From: Nocardioides caldifontis | GTDB lineage: Bacteria > Actinomycetota > Actinomycetes > Propionibacteriales > Nocardioidaceae | Reading direction: 5' to 3' | DNA: 64,000 bases | NCBI RefSeq assembly: GCF_008087345.1 | Contig: NZ_VHIB01000008.1 | Location: forward strand, 62,001-126,000 | In this document: piece by piece, positions 54,615 through 64,000 of the stretch | Position numbering within the stretch: the stretch's first letter is position 1 | How the letters are laid out: the number at the start of each line of letters is the position of its first letter | Notes under the pieces: model-generated | Databases searched by the model: none | What the model was told of the DNA's origin: nothing | Seen by the model: the letters and a program-made list of their open reading frames with translations, nothing else | Position numbers and translations under genes: made by a program

Positions 54615-55445
54615 TTGTCCTACACCGAACAGCCCGTCCAGCACCCGTACCCCGGCCCGTACGCGCCGCCGCCCGCCAAGGGCAGCAACGGTCTCGCGAT
54701 CGCTGGCTTCGTCCTCGGCCTGCTGGGTCTGCTCAGCTCGTGGATCCCGCTGCTGAACATCGTCGGCATCCTGCTCGGCGTCATCGGCGTCGTCCTGGCC
54801 GGCGTCGGCCTGGCCAAGTCCAAGAAGGCCAACGCCGGCAAGGGCCTTGCCATCGCCGGCATCATCCTCGGCGCCCTCGGCGTCGTCATTGCCGTGCTCG
54901 TCAACGCCGTGTTCGTGAGCGCGGTCGACGAGGCGATCGACGAGACCACCAAGACGACCGTTCAGGCTCCCTCGAAGTCGGGCGCCGAGGGCTCCTCCGA
55001 CGAGAAGGCACCTTCCGACGCCGAGGTCGGCACCACGCGCGAGAACCCCGCGCCGCTCGGTTCCGCCATCACCGGCGACGACTGGACCGTGACGATCAAC
55101 TCGGTCGAGACGGTGGCCCAGGACTCGATCGGCCAGAAGCCCGCGGCCGGCTCGACGCTGATCAGCGTCAACCTGACCGCGACCTACAACGGTGACGACG
55201 AGCAGGGCTCGACGCCGTGGGCGACCGTCAACTTCGTCGGCACCGACGGCACCACCGTCGACACGACGAGCGGCTCCACGATGTTCATCGCCGAGAACGA
55301 GTTCGACTCGCTCAAGACCCTCTACACCGGGGCGTCCGTCCAGGGCGACCAGCTGCTCGAGGTTCCCACGGACTCGTGGAAGGACGGCGTCCTGGCCGTC
55401 TCACCGGACATGTTCAGCGACGACACCTTCGTCGCCGTCAAGTGA
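54615..55445 (+). CDS. Membrane-anchored DUF4352-type protein
   Basis: 276 residues from a TTG at 54615 with GGGGG five bases upstream. A Pro/Tyr-rich cytoplasmic start (YPGPYAPPPAKG) is followed by two close membrane segments with DUF4190-like pattern (GLAIAGFVLGLLGLLSSW and GKGLAIAGIILGALGVVIAVL). A Ser/Glu linker and an extracellular Ig-like DUF4352 domain follow (GDDWTVTINSVETV ... STLISVNLTATYNG). Function unknown. A hairpin follows the stop. Confidence 0.82.
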   Translation: MSYTEQPVQHPYPGPYAPPPAKGSNGLAIAGFVLGLLGLLSSWIPLLNIVGILLGVIGVVLAGVGLAKSKKANAGKGLAIAGIILGALGVVIAVLVNAVFVSAVDEAIDETTKTTVQAPSKSGAEGSSDEKAPSDAEVGTTRENPAPLGSAITGDDWTVTINSVETVAQDSIGQKPAAGSTLISVNLTATYNGDDEQGSTPWATVNFVGTDGTTVDTTSGSTMFIAENEFDSLKTLYTGASVQGDQLLEVPTDSWKDGVLAVSPDMFSDDTFVAVK

Positions 55446-55468
55446 CGCACTGAGCCGACCGGCTGACC

Positions 55469-55517
55469 GCAAGCAAGCGGCCTCGACTCCATGGAAGTCG
55501 GGGCCGCTTCCGCTTGC
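55469..55517. terminator. Long hairpin between the DUF4352 gene and tesB
   Basis: Outer stem GCAAGC (55469-55474) with GCTTGC (55512-55517), inner stem AGCGGCC (55476-55482) with GGCCGCT (55502-55508), and a near-palindromic centre around CCATGG. It lies between convergent genes. Confidence 0.65.
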
Positions 55518-55542
55518 CTGAGCACGAAGCGAGCTACACGAC

Positions 55543-56373
55543 TCAGCGCGGCCGGATCAGCCCCTCCTGCGCCACGGTCGCGACGAGCCGCCCGTCCTCG
55601 GTGAAGAGCCGGCCCAACGCCAGCCCCCGCGCGCCGGACGCGCTCGGGGACGACTGGTCGTAGAGCAGCCACTCGTCGGCGCGGAACGGCCGGTGGAACC
55701 AGATCGTGTGGTCCAGGGAGGCGACCTGCACGTCGGGGCTGCTCGGGGTGCGGCCGTACGGCACCAGTGCGACGCCGATCAGCGTCATGTCGCTGAGGTA
55801 GGTCAGGACCGCCTCGTGGACCAGCCGCTGGTCGGGGAGCTCCTGCGCGGTCTTGACCCAGTAGCGGCTGCGCGCGCCAGGGGTCGGGTTGCCGGCGTGG
55901 CGCAGCTCGAGCGCCGCCCACTCGCGCAGCCACTCCTGGCGGTGCTCCGAGCCGGGCTTCGAGAGCGCCGCGGCGATGTCGGTCGATTCTGCCGGCGACG
56001 GCACCTCGGGCATCGGGTCCTGGTGGTCGAACCCCTCCTCGACGCGCTGGTAGCTCGCGGTCATCGCGTAGATCGGCCGCCCGTGCTGGCGCGCGAGCGC
56101 GCGCCGCGTGGTGAACGACCGGCCGTCGCGCACCCGCTCGACGTCGTAGACGATCGGCACGGAGGTGTCGCCGGGGCGCATGAAGTAGCTGTGCAGCGAG
56201 TGCACCGCCATGTCGTCCGGCACCGTGCGGGTCGCGGCGACCAGCGCCTGCGCGGCGACCTGTCCACCGAAGACCCGCTGCATCGTGGTGTTCGGCTGCT
56301 GGCCACGGAAGAGGTTGAGGTCGATCGTCTCGAGGTCGAGCAGCGCCACCAGCTCGTCCGCGGTCGCCGGCAT
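55543..56373 (-). CDS. tesB: Acyl-CoA thioesterase II
   Basis: 276 residues. Double-hotdog TesB with FGGQVAAQALVAATRTV, the active-site region SLDHTIWFHRPFRADEWLLYDQSSPSASGARGLALGRLF, and the ending VATVAQEGLIRP. Hydrolyses medium- and long-chain acyl-CoA. The ATG at 56373 overlaps the stop of the PAC2 gene (ATGA), so it is the last gene of the coupled dxs-PAC2-tesB operon. Confidence 0.93.
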   Translation of the reverse strand: MPATADELVALLDLETIDLNLFRGQQPNTTMQRVFGGQVAAQALVAATRTVPDDMAVHSLHSYFMRPGDTSVPIVYDVERVRDGRSFTTRRALARQHGRPIYAMTASYQRVEEGFDHQDPMPEVPSPAESTDIAAALSKPGSEHRQEWLREWAALELRHAGNPTPGARSRYWVKTAQELPDQRLVHEAVLTYLSDMTLIGVALVPYGRTPSSPDVQVASLDHTIWFHRPFRADEWLLYDQSSPSASGARGLALGRLFTEDGRLVATVAQEGLIRPR

Positions 56374-57311
56374 CAGTCGTCCTCGGATTCGGCCTGGGAG
56401 GCGAGGAACCGCTCGAACTCGGCGCCGAGCTCCTCGGCGGTCGGGAGCTCCTGCTCCTCCGCGAGCGGCAGTGGCCCCTCCTCGGCGGCGCGCGCGAAGG
56501 CGTCGTACTGCTGCTCGAGCCCGGCGACCACCTCGCCCACCTCCGGCGACTCGGCGACCTGCTGCGCGATCTCCCCGCTCCGCACCACCGCGGCCGTCTG
56601 GAGCTCCTCGAGCTGCCACTGCAGCCCGGTCACGACCTCCAGGCACTCGAGCAGCTTGACGGCCGCGGCCGGGTAGTCGCCCTGGGCGACGTAGTGCGGC
56701 ACGTGCGCGACGAACCCCGTCGCGTCGTGGCCCCACTCCCCCAGCCGCTGCTCGAGCATCGACATCGCGCTCGCCGGGATCCGGATGACGCCGCGCCACA
56801 CGTTGCGGCTCATCAGGAGCTCGGAGCGCGTCGCGTGGTTGGTCACCATCACCGGCCGGCTGTGCGGCACCGCCATCGGGACCGCCCCCATGAAGACCAC
56901 GAGCCGCACCCGGAAGTGCTCGACGACCTCGCGGACCGCGCGGGCGAACGCCTCCCAGTGGGTGTCCGGCTCAGGCCCGTGCATGAGGAGGTACGGCGTG
57001 CCGCCGGCGTCGGTCTGCAGCCGCGCGACGAGCCGAGGAGCGACGTACCCCTCGTAGTGGTCCTCCACGAACGCCATCGCCGGCCGGCGTGCGCGGTAGT
57101 CGTAGAACGCGTCGATCTCGAAGCTCGCGACGACCTTGCCGCCCTGCTCGTCGGGCTGGATCCCCAACAGGTGGTCGACGGCGATCCGCCCGGCGTTGCC
57201 GGCGTCGAGGAACCCGTCGAGCGCGACCAGCAGGACCGGCCCGGGTGCGGCCGGGTCCGCCCCGCCGTCGAGCTCGGGGACGTCGTCGACGATGTGGACG
57301 TGCTCGCTCAT
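56373..57311 (-). CDS. PAC2-family protein (proteasome-assembly-chaperone-like)
   Basis: 312 residues. The PAC2 family pattern is seen in [73 protein letters not shown] and [30 protein letters not shown]. The last 90 residues are acidic and helical. In actinobacteria these proteins are linked to the proteasome system by homology, but a function is not proven. Overlaps dxs and tesB by four bases each. Confidence 0.9.
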   Translation of the reverse strand: MSEHVHIVDDVPELDGGADPAAPGPVLLVALDGFLDAGNAGRIAVDHLLGIQPDEQGGKVVASFEIDAFYDYRARRPAMAFVEDHYEGYVAPRLVARLQTDAGGTPYLLMHGPEPDTHWEAFARAVREVVEHFRVRLVVFMGAVPMAVPHSRPVMVTNHATRSELLMSRNVWRGVIRIPASAMSMLEQRLGEWGHDATGFVAHVPHYVAQGDYPAAAVKLLECLEVVTGLQWQLEELQTAAVVRSGEIAQQVAESPEVGEVVAGLEQQYDAFARAAEEGPLPLAEEQELPTAEELGAEFERFLASQAESEDD

Positions 57312-59245
57312 CGGGCCCGGTCGACGTCGACAAACGGGTCACGGACGGAGGTCGGGGCGGGGCCGTCGTCGAGCGCGGTCACGTCCTCGACGATGCTGCG
57401 CGCCAGCGCCTGCGGCGTGAGCCCGATCTGCTCGAGGATGCTGGCCCGCTTCGCGTGGTCGAGGAACCGCTGCGGGATGCCGTGCAGACGGACCGGCGTG
57501 GTGACCCGCGCCTCGGAGAGGGTCTGCAGGAGGACCGAGCCGCAGCCGCCGACGACCCCGTTGTCCTCGACGCTGACGACGAGGCGGTGGTGGCGGGCCA
57601 GCTCGACCAGCGCGGGGTCGACCGGCTTGACCCACCGCGGGTCGACCACGGTGGTGCCGATGCCCTGGTCGCGGAGCCGCTCGGCGACCTCCACGCAGGT
57701 GGCACCCATCGCGCCCACGGCGACGATCAGCACGTCGCGCGCACCCTCGCGGACGAGCACGTCGGCACCGCCGACCTTGTCGACGGCGGCGACGTCGGCG
57801 ATCGGCGGCCCCTTGGGATAGCGCACGACCGTCGGCGCGTCGTCGACCTGCACCGCCTCCTGCAGCAGCTCGCGGAGGCGGGTGGCGTCGCGCGGCGCGG
57901 CGAGCCGCAGCCCGGGAACCACCTGGAGCACCGACATGTCCCACATGCCGTTGTGCGAGGCGCCGTCGTCGCCGGTGACCCCGGCCCGGTCGAGCACGAA
58001 CGTGACGCCGCACCGGTGCAGCGCGACGTCCATCAGCACCTGGTCGAAGGCGCGGTTGAGGAAGGTGGCGTAGACGGCGACGACGGGGTGCAGCCCGCCC
58101 ATCGCGAGCCCCGCGGCCGAGGTGGCGGCGTGCTGCTCGGCGATGCCGACGTCGAAGGTGCGCTCCGGCCACCGCCGCGCGAACAGGTCGAGCCCCACGG
58201 GGTGGAGCATCGCGGCGGTGATCGCCACGACGTCGGGCCGCTCCTCGCCGATGCGCAGCATCTCGTCGGCGAACACGTCGGTCCAGATCTGGCCGCGCAC
58301 CGCTTCCTTGCCGGTCGCCACGTCGAACGGCCCCGGCGAGTGGAACTGGTCGGCCTCGTGGGCCTCGGCGGCGCGGTAGCCGAACCCCTTCTTCGTCATC
58401 GCGTGCACGATGACCGGCCCGTCGAACCGCTTCGCCTTCGCCAGCGCCTGCTCGAGGGCGGGGCGGTCGTGGCCGTCCACGGGGCCGACGTACTTGAGCC
58501 CGAGGTCCTCGAAGAGCCCCTGCGGCGCGAGGGCGTCCTTCATCCCCTTCTTGATCGCGTGCAGCGCGTCGTAGACCGGCTGACCGACACCGGGCACGCC
58601 GGTGAGCCGCCGCTTCACGAGCTCGAGCACCGGCTCGTAGCGCGGGTCGGTGCGCAGCGCGGTCAGGTGGTTGGCCAGCCCGCCCACGGTCGGGGTGTAG
58701 GAGCGGCCGTTGTCGTTGACGACGATCACCAGCCGGCGGTGCTCCGCGGAGCCGTCGGTGGTGGCGATGTTGTTGAGCGCCTCCCAGGCCATGCCACCCG
58801 TCAGCGCGCCGTCGCCGATGACCGCGACGACGTGGCGGTCCTCGCCGCGCAGCGCGTAGGCCTTCGCGAGCCCGTCGGCGTAGGACAGCGCGGTGGACGC
58901 GTGGGAGTTCTCCACGATGTCGTGGTCGGACTCCGCCTGGCTCGGGTAGCCCGACAGCCCGCCCTCCTGGCGCAGCGTGTGGAACTGCTTCGCCCGCCCG
59001 GTGAGCATCTTGTGGACGTAGGCCTGGTGGCCGGTGTCGAAGACCACCCGGTCGTGCGGGGAGTCGAAGACGCGGTGGATCGCGAGCGTGAGCTCGACGA
59101 CGCCGAGGTTGGGGCCGAGGTGGCCCCCGCGCGGCGAGCAGGTGGTGACCAGCAGGTCGCGGATCTCGGTCGCCAGCTCGTCCAACCCCCCGTCATCGAG
59201 CGCGCGCAGGTCGCGCGGCCCGGTGAGCGAGTCGAGGTGCCCCAT
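57308..59245 (-). CDS. dxs: 1-Deoxy-D-xylulose-5-phosphate synthase
   Basis: 645 residues. The first step of the MEP isoprenoid pathway, from pyruvate and glyceraldehyde-3-phosphate, using thiamine diphosphate. Blocks: [15 protein letters not shown], the thiamine site [16 protein letters not shown], the Glu region [17 protein letters not shown], and [18 protein letters not shown]. The ATG at 59245 gives [17 protein letters not shown]. It heads the operon with PAC2 and tesB. Confidence 0.97.
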   Translation of the reverse strand: MGHLDSLTGPRDLRALDDGGLDELATEIRDLLVTTCSPRGGHLGPNLGVVELTLAIHRVFDSPHDRVVFDTGHQAYVHKMLTGRAKQFHTLRQEGGLSGYPSQAESDHDIVENSHASTALSYADGLAKAYALRGEDRHVVAVIGDGALTGGMAWEALNNIATTDGSAEHRRLVIVVNDNGRSYTPTVGGLANHLTALRTDPRYEPVLELVKRRLTGVPGVGQPVYDALHAIKKGMKDALAPQGLFEDLGLKYVGPVDGHDRPALEQALAKAKRFDGPVIVHAMTKKGFGYRAAEAHEADQFHSPGPFDVATGKEAVRGQIWTDVFADEMLRIGEERPDVVAITAAMLHPVGLDLFARRWPERTFDVGIAEQHAATSAAGLAMGGLHPVVAVYATFLNRAFDQVLMDVALHRCGVTFVLDRAGVTGDDGASHNGMWDMSVLQVVPGLRLAAPRDATRLRELLQEAVQVDDAPTVVRYPKGPPIADVAAVDKVGGADVLVREGARDVLIVAVGAMGATCVEVAERLRDQGIGTTVVDPRWVKPVDPALVELARHHRLVVSVEDNGVVGGCGSVLLQTLSEARVTTPVRLHGIPQRFLDHAKRASILEQIGLTPQALARSIVEDVTALDDGPAPTSVRDPFVDVDRAR

Positions 59246-59278
59246 GCGGTGACCTTCCTGGTGGCGGTGGACGACGCT

Positions 59279-60214
59279 TCAGTCTATGAGGTCGAACCAG
59301 GCCACCGCGGGCTCGACCAGGCTGCCGAGCCAGACCCGGCCGTGGTGCTCGCGGACACCGGTGACGACGTGGTACGCCGCGGCGTCCAGCGGCCGGTCGT
59401 GCACCACCCGGCCGTCGGCGTCGAAGGCCATCACCCGGGTGTTCCGCTTGGGGGCCGGCTGGAGCGCCTCGGGGAGCCGCCACGCGAGCTGCCGGAGCCG
59501 CAGCGGGGAGGTGATCAACCTCTCGACGACGGGGTCCGTCGGCGAGGCGATCGTCACCCACACCAGCCCGTCGGTGCCGGTCGCGATGTTGTCGGGGTAG
59601 CCGGGCAGGTCGACGACCAGGTGGTCCCGTCCCCCGCCCACCCGGTGCCGTACGACGGTCCGCCCGGTCGTCTCGGCGACGTACACGCAGGAGCGGTCCG
59701 GCGCCAGCGCGACGCCGTTGGCGAACCGCAGCCCGTCGAGCACGACCTCGACCCGCCCGTCGGGGTCCCGGCGCAGCAGCCGGCCGGTGCGGGTGTCCTC
59801 GACCATGTCCGCCTTCCACCGCTCGATCGGGTGGACCCGGGAGGAGTCGGTGAACCAGATCGTGCCGTCGTCGTGGACCGCGGCGTTGTTGCAGAACACC
59901 ATCCGCTCGCCGTCGACCTCGGTCACGAGGGTCTCGACGGTGCCCGAGGCCACGTCGACCGCCAGGAGCCCGGCGTGCGCGTCGCAGACCAGCAGCCGGC
60001 CGTCGGGGAGCCACTCGAGCCCGAGCGGCCGTCCCCCGGTGCGCACCACCCGCCGGACCGTGTCGCCGTCGGCGGAGACCGCGAAGACACTGCCGTCGTC
60101 GGTCCCGGTGTAGACGGTGCCGTCCTCGGCGACGAGGACGTCCTCGGCGCCGTTGCCGGGCACGGGGACGACGGTCACGGGCTGGAGTCCGCTCTGCTGC
60201 GTCGTGGTCTGCAC
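59279..60214 (-). CDS. SMP-30/gluconolactonase/LRE-family protein
   Basis: 311 residues from the GTG at 60214 (a GTG at 60232 is possible). Six-bladed propeller pattern: GAEDVLVAEDGTVYTGTDDG, PLGLEWLPDGRLLVCDAHAGL, NNAAVHDDGTIWFTDSS, LRFANGVALAPDRSCVYVAETTGRTVVRH and GYPDNIATGTDGLVWVTIASP. Members are lactonases, strictosidine-synthase-like enzymes or binding proteins. The divalent-metal residues appear present, but the substrate is unknown. It ends 33 bp before dxs on the same strand. Confidence 0.87.
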   Translation of the reverse strand: MQTTTQQSGLQPVTVVPVPGNGAEDVLVAEDGTVYTGTDDGSVFAVSADGDTVRRVVRTGGRPLGLEWLPDGRLLVCDAHAGLLAVDVASGTVETLVTEVDGERMVFCNNAAVHDDGTIWFTDSSRVHPIERWKADMVEDTRTGRLLRRDPDGRVEVVLDGLRFANGVALAPDRSCVYVAETTGRTVVRHRVGGGRDHLVVDLPGYPDNIATGTDGLVWVTIASPTDPVVERLITSPLRLRQLAWRLPEALQPAPKRNTRVMAFDADGRVVHDRPLDAAAYHVVTGVREHHGRVWLGSLVEPAVAWFDLID

Positions 60215-60234
60215 CCGCCGCAGACTAGACACCG

Positions 60235-60606
60235 TCACAGCCGGGCCACGAACCGGCGGCCGCGCAACGCCTCCTCGACCAGCAGCACCGCCCGGTGCTC
60301 GCCCAGCAGCCGGACCTCCTCGGCCTGCCAGGCCAGCACCGCACGGTCGACGGTGTCCGGGTCGGCGACGTCGCGGAGCACCGCCCGGGCCTCGCTCAGC
60401 CCCCGCCGGACCGCCGCCTGGCACCCCTCGACGTGGAGCCGGGCGAACCGGGCGAGCACCACCTCGTGGCGGCGCAGCACCGGGTAGCCGCGGTACTCCG
60501 GCGGGCAGAGGTCGAGCAGCCACCCGACTGCGCTCCGCTCCCACCCCGGCACGCCCGGGGGCCGGACCTGGGACGGCCACCCCGGAGGTACGTAGGGCGT
60601 CGTCAT
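60235..60606 (-). CDS. Conserved hypothetical protein
   Basis: 123 residues. A Pro-rich start (TTPYVPPGWPSQVRPPGVPGWERSAVGWLLDLCPPEYRGYPVLRRHEVVLARFARLHVEG) leads into a helical C-terminus (LAWQAEEVRLLGEHRAVLLVEEALRGRRFVARL). No membrane segment. The family is familiar in Nocardioides-type genomes but has no known role. It lies between acnA's terminator and the SMP-30 gene, all leftward; the 20-bp gap to the SMP-30 gene suggests co-transcription. Confidence 0.7.
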   Translation of the reverse strand: MTTPYVPPGWPSQVRPPGVPGWERSAVGWLLDLCPPEYRGYPVLRRHEVVLARFARLHVEGCQAAVRRGLSEARAVLRDVADPDTVDRAVLAWQAEEVRLLGEHRAVLLVEEALRGRRFVARL

Positions 60607-60614
60607 GGGATGAC

Positions 60615-60654
60615 GATACCCCCGGGTCGAACAGGTGTTCGACCCGGGGGTATC
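60615..60654. terminator. 40-base perfect hairpin downstream of acnA
   Basis: GATACCCCCGGGTCGAACA (60615-60633) and TGTTCGACCCGGGGGTATC (60636-60654) form a 19-bp stem without a mismatch and a 2-base centre. It starts 9 bases after the acnA stop on the minus strand and ends 8 bases before the next start. Confidence 0.8.
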
Positions 60655-60662
60655 GGGGCAGG

Positions 60663-63542
<2,880 letters not shown>

Positions 63543-63630
63543 CACCGTCTCCTGTCCTCGTCCTGCACTGGTGCGACCCCCAGCGCTTACCCATCTTGCC
63601 GCTCGCGTCAACGCACCCGCCGAGCACTTC

Positions 63631-63658
63631 TCTTGACGTCAAGATACATGACGTCAAG
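63631..63658. promoter_or_regulatory. Two TGACGTCA palindromes upstream of acnA
   Basis: TCTTGACGTCAAGA (63631-63644) is a perfect 14-bp palindrome. A second TGACGTCA with CATGACGTCAAG context lies at 63649-63656, exactly 15 bp further. They sit 89 to 116 bp upstream of acnA and 19 bp after the end of the next gene upstream, so they most likely belong to the acnA promoter. Confidence 0.55.
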
Positions 63659-63676
63659 CAAAAGCGGCAGGCGGGG

Positions 63677-64000
63677 TCAGCGGCGGGTGAACGTGCCAAC
63701 GACCTCGACGTGCTGCGTCATCGGGAAGAGGTCGAAGGCCCGGAGCCCGGCCAGCTCGTAGCCGGCCTCCGCGAGCAGCGCGGTGTCGCGCCCGAACGCC
63801 GCCGGGTCGCAGGCCACGTGCACGACCGTGCGCGGGCGTCGGGCCGCCAGCTGCGCGACCACGGCCCGCTTCGCCCCCTCGCGCGGGGGATCCAGCACCA
63901 CGACGTCCACGGCTGTGTCCACGGCGTCGTGCGGGGCGCGCTGCAGGACCCTCGCCACCGGGCCGCGCACCACCTCCACCCACGGGTACGACGCGAGGTT
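63677..64000 (-). CDS. TrmA/RumA-family RNA methyltransferase (5' part outside the window)
   Basis: The last 107 residues of a SAM-dependent m5U-type RNA methyltransferase. The motif VVVLDPPREGAKRAVV and the catalytic Cys region VVHVACDPAAFGRDTALLAEAGYELAGLRAFDLFPMTQHVEVVGTFTR are diagnostic. The N-terminal TRAM and FeS portions, if any, are outside. Same direction as acnA, with a 134-bp gap holding the palindromes. Confidence 0.9.
   Translation of the reverse strand, partial: NLASYPWVEVVRGPVARVLQRAPHDAVDTAVDVVVLDPPREGAKRAVVAQLAARRPRTVVHVACDPAAFGRDTALLAEAGYELAGLRAFDLFPMTQHVEVVGTFTRR

Overview
The window is chromosomal DNA from a very GC-rich actinobacterium, most likely a Nocardioides or a close relative in the Nocardioidaceae. 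The grounds are strong G/C third-position bias, frequent GTG starts, a mycothiol-dependent nitroreductase homologue, an ergothioneine EgtB, an actinobacterial sulfite reductase/APS reductase operon with its leader peptide, and a fadA2/fabG4/htdX-like locus arranged as in mycobacteria. The genus is an inference from gene content; there is no rRNA here. Most of the window is ordinary housekeeping DNA, with a few accessory pockets.

Layout. 1-7.4 kb: trigger factor (cut by the window edge), tRNA-Pro and tRNA-Gly, a PP2C/SpoIIE phosphatase, then a leftward block of metG, alpha/beta hydrolase, rpiB and an Nei-type glycosylase, and a DsbA-like nitroreductase homologue. 7.5-16.6 kb: Ser/Thr kinase, aminopeptidase N, a DUF5130 pair, MscS channel, OsmC, truncated haemoglobin, thioesterase and thiolase. 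16.6-17.9 kb: a frameshifted AbiEi-like/nuclease-fold gene between two inverted copies of an 86-bp hairpin element. 17.9-27 kb: ettA, ssb, glyA, then a sulfate-assimilation operon (leader peptide, sulfite reductase, zinc-ribbon protein, cysH, sirohydrochlorin chelatase) and lpd. 27-33 kb: a membrane protein with a YtrA-type GntR regulator, the HipA-like kinase/DUF3037 pair, egtB, DUF427 and DoxX. 33-36.8 kb: a composite SDR pseudogene after a ferredoxin, flavin-binding protein and ferredoxin-NADP reductase operon with a KstR-like box, then terC.

37-48 kb: uvrB (coupled to a small ORF and terC), a phospholipase D protein, then a three-gene island (lipocalin-like protein, M43 metalloprotease carrying 13 exact tetrapeptide repeats K-[DE]-x-x, and an MvdC/MvdD-type ATP-grasp ligase), an AlkA-like glycosylase, ATP-dependent DNA ligase and a sulfatase. 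48-53.5 kb: a PadR-controlled membrane protein, then a TetR regulator beside fadA2, fabG4 and htdX. 53.6-64 kb: a secreted protein, a DUF4352 protein, a coupled dxs-PAC2-tesB operon, a SMP-30-like protein, a small unknown, acnA and the 3' part of a TrmA-type RNA methyltransferase.

The strongest candidate for something undescribed is the metalloprotease/ATP-grasp island at 40.6-43.4 kb. It has the ingredients of a graspetide (omega-ester/amide crosslinked peptide) system whose substrate would be fused to a protease. Next are the leader-peptide/hairpin control region of the sulfur operon, the paired 86-bp elements, and several palindromes beside regulator genes. Intergenic gaps not listed are under about 250 bases and show nothing I can name.
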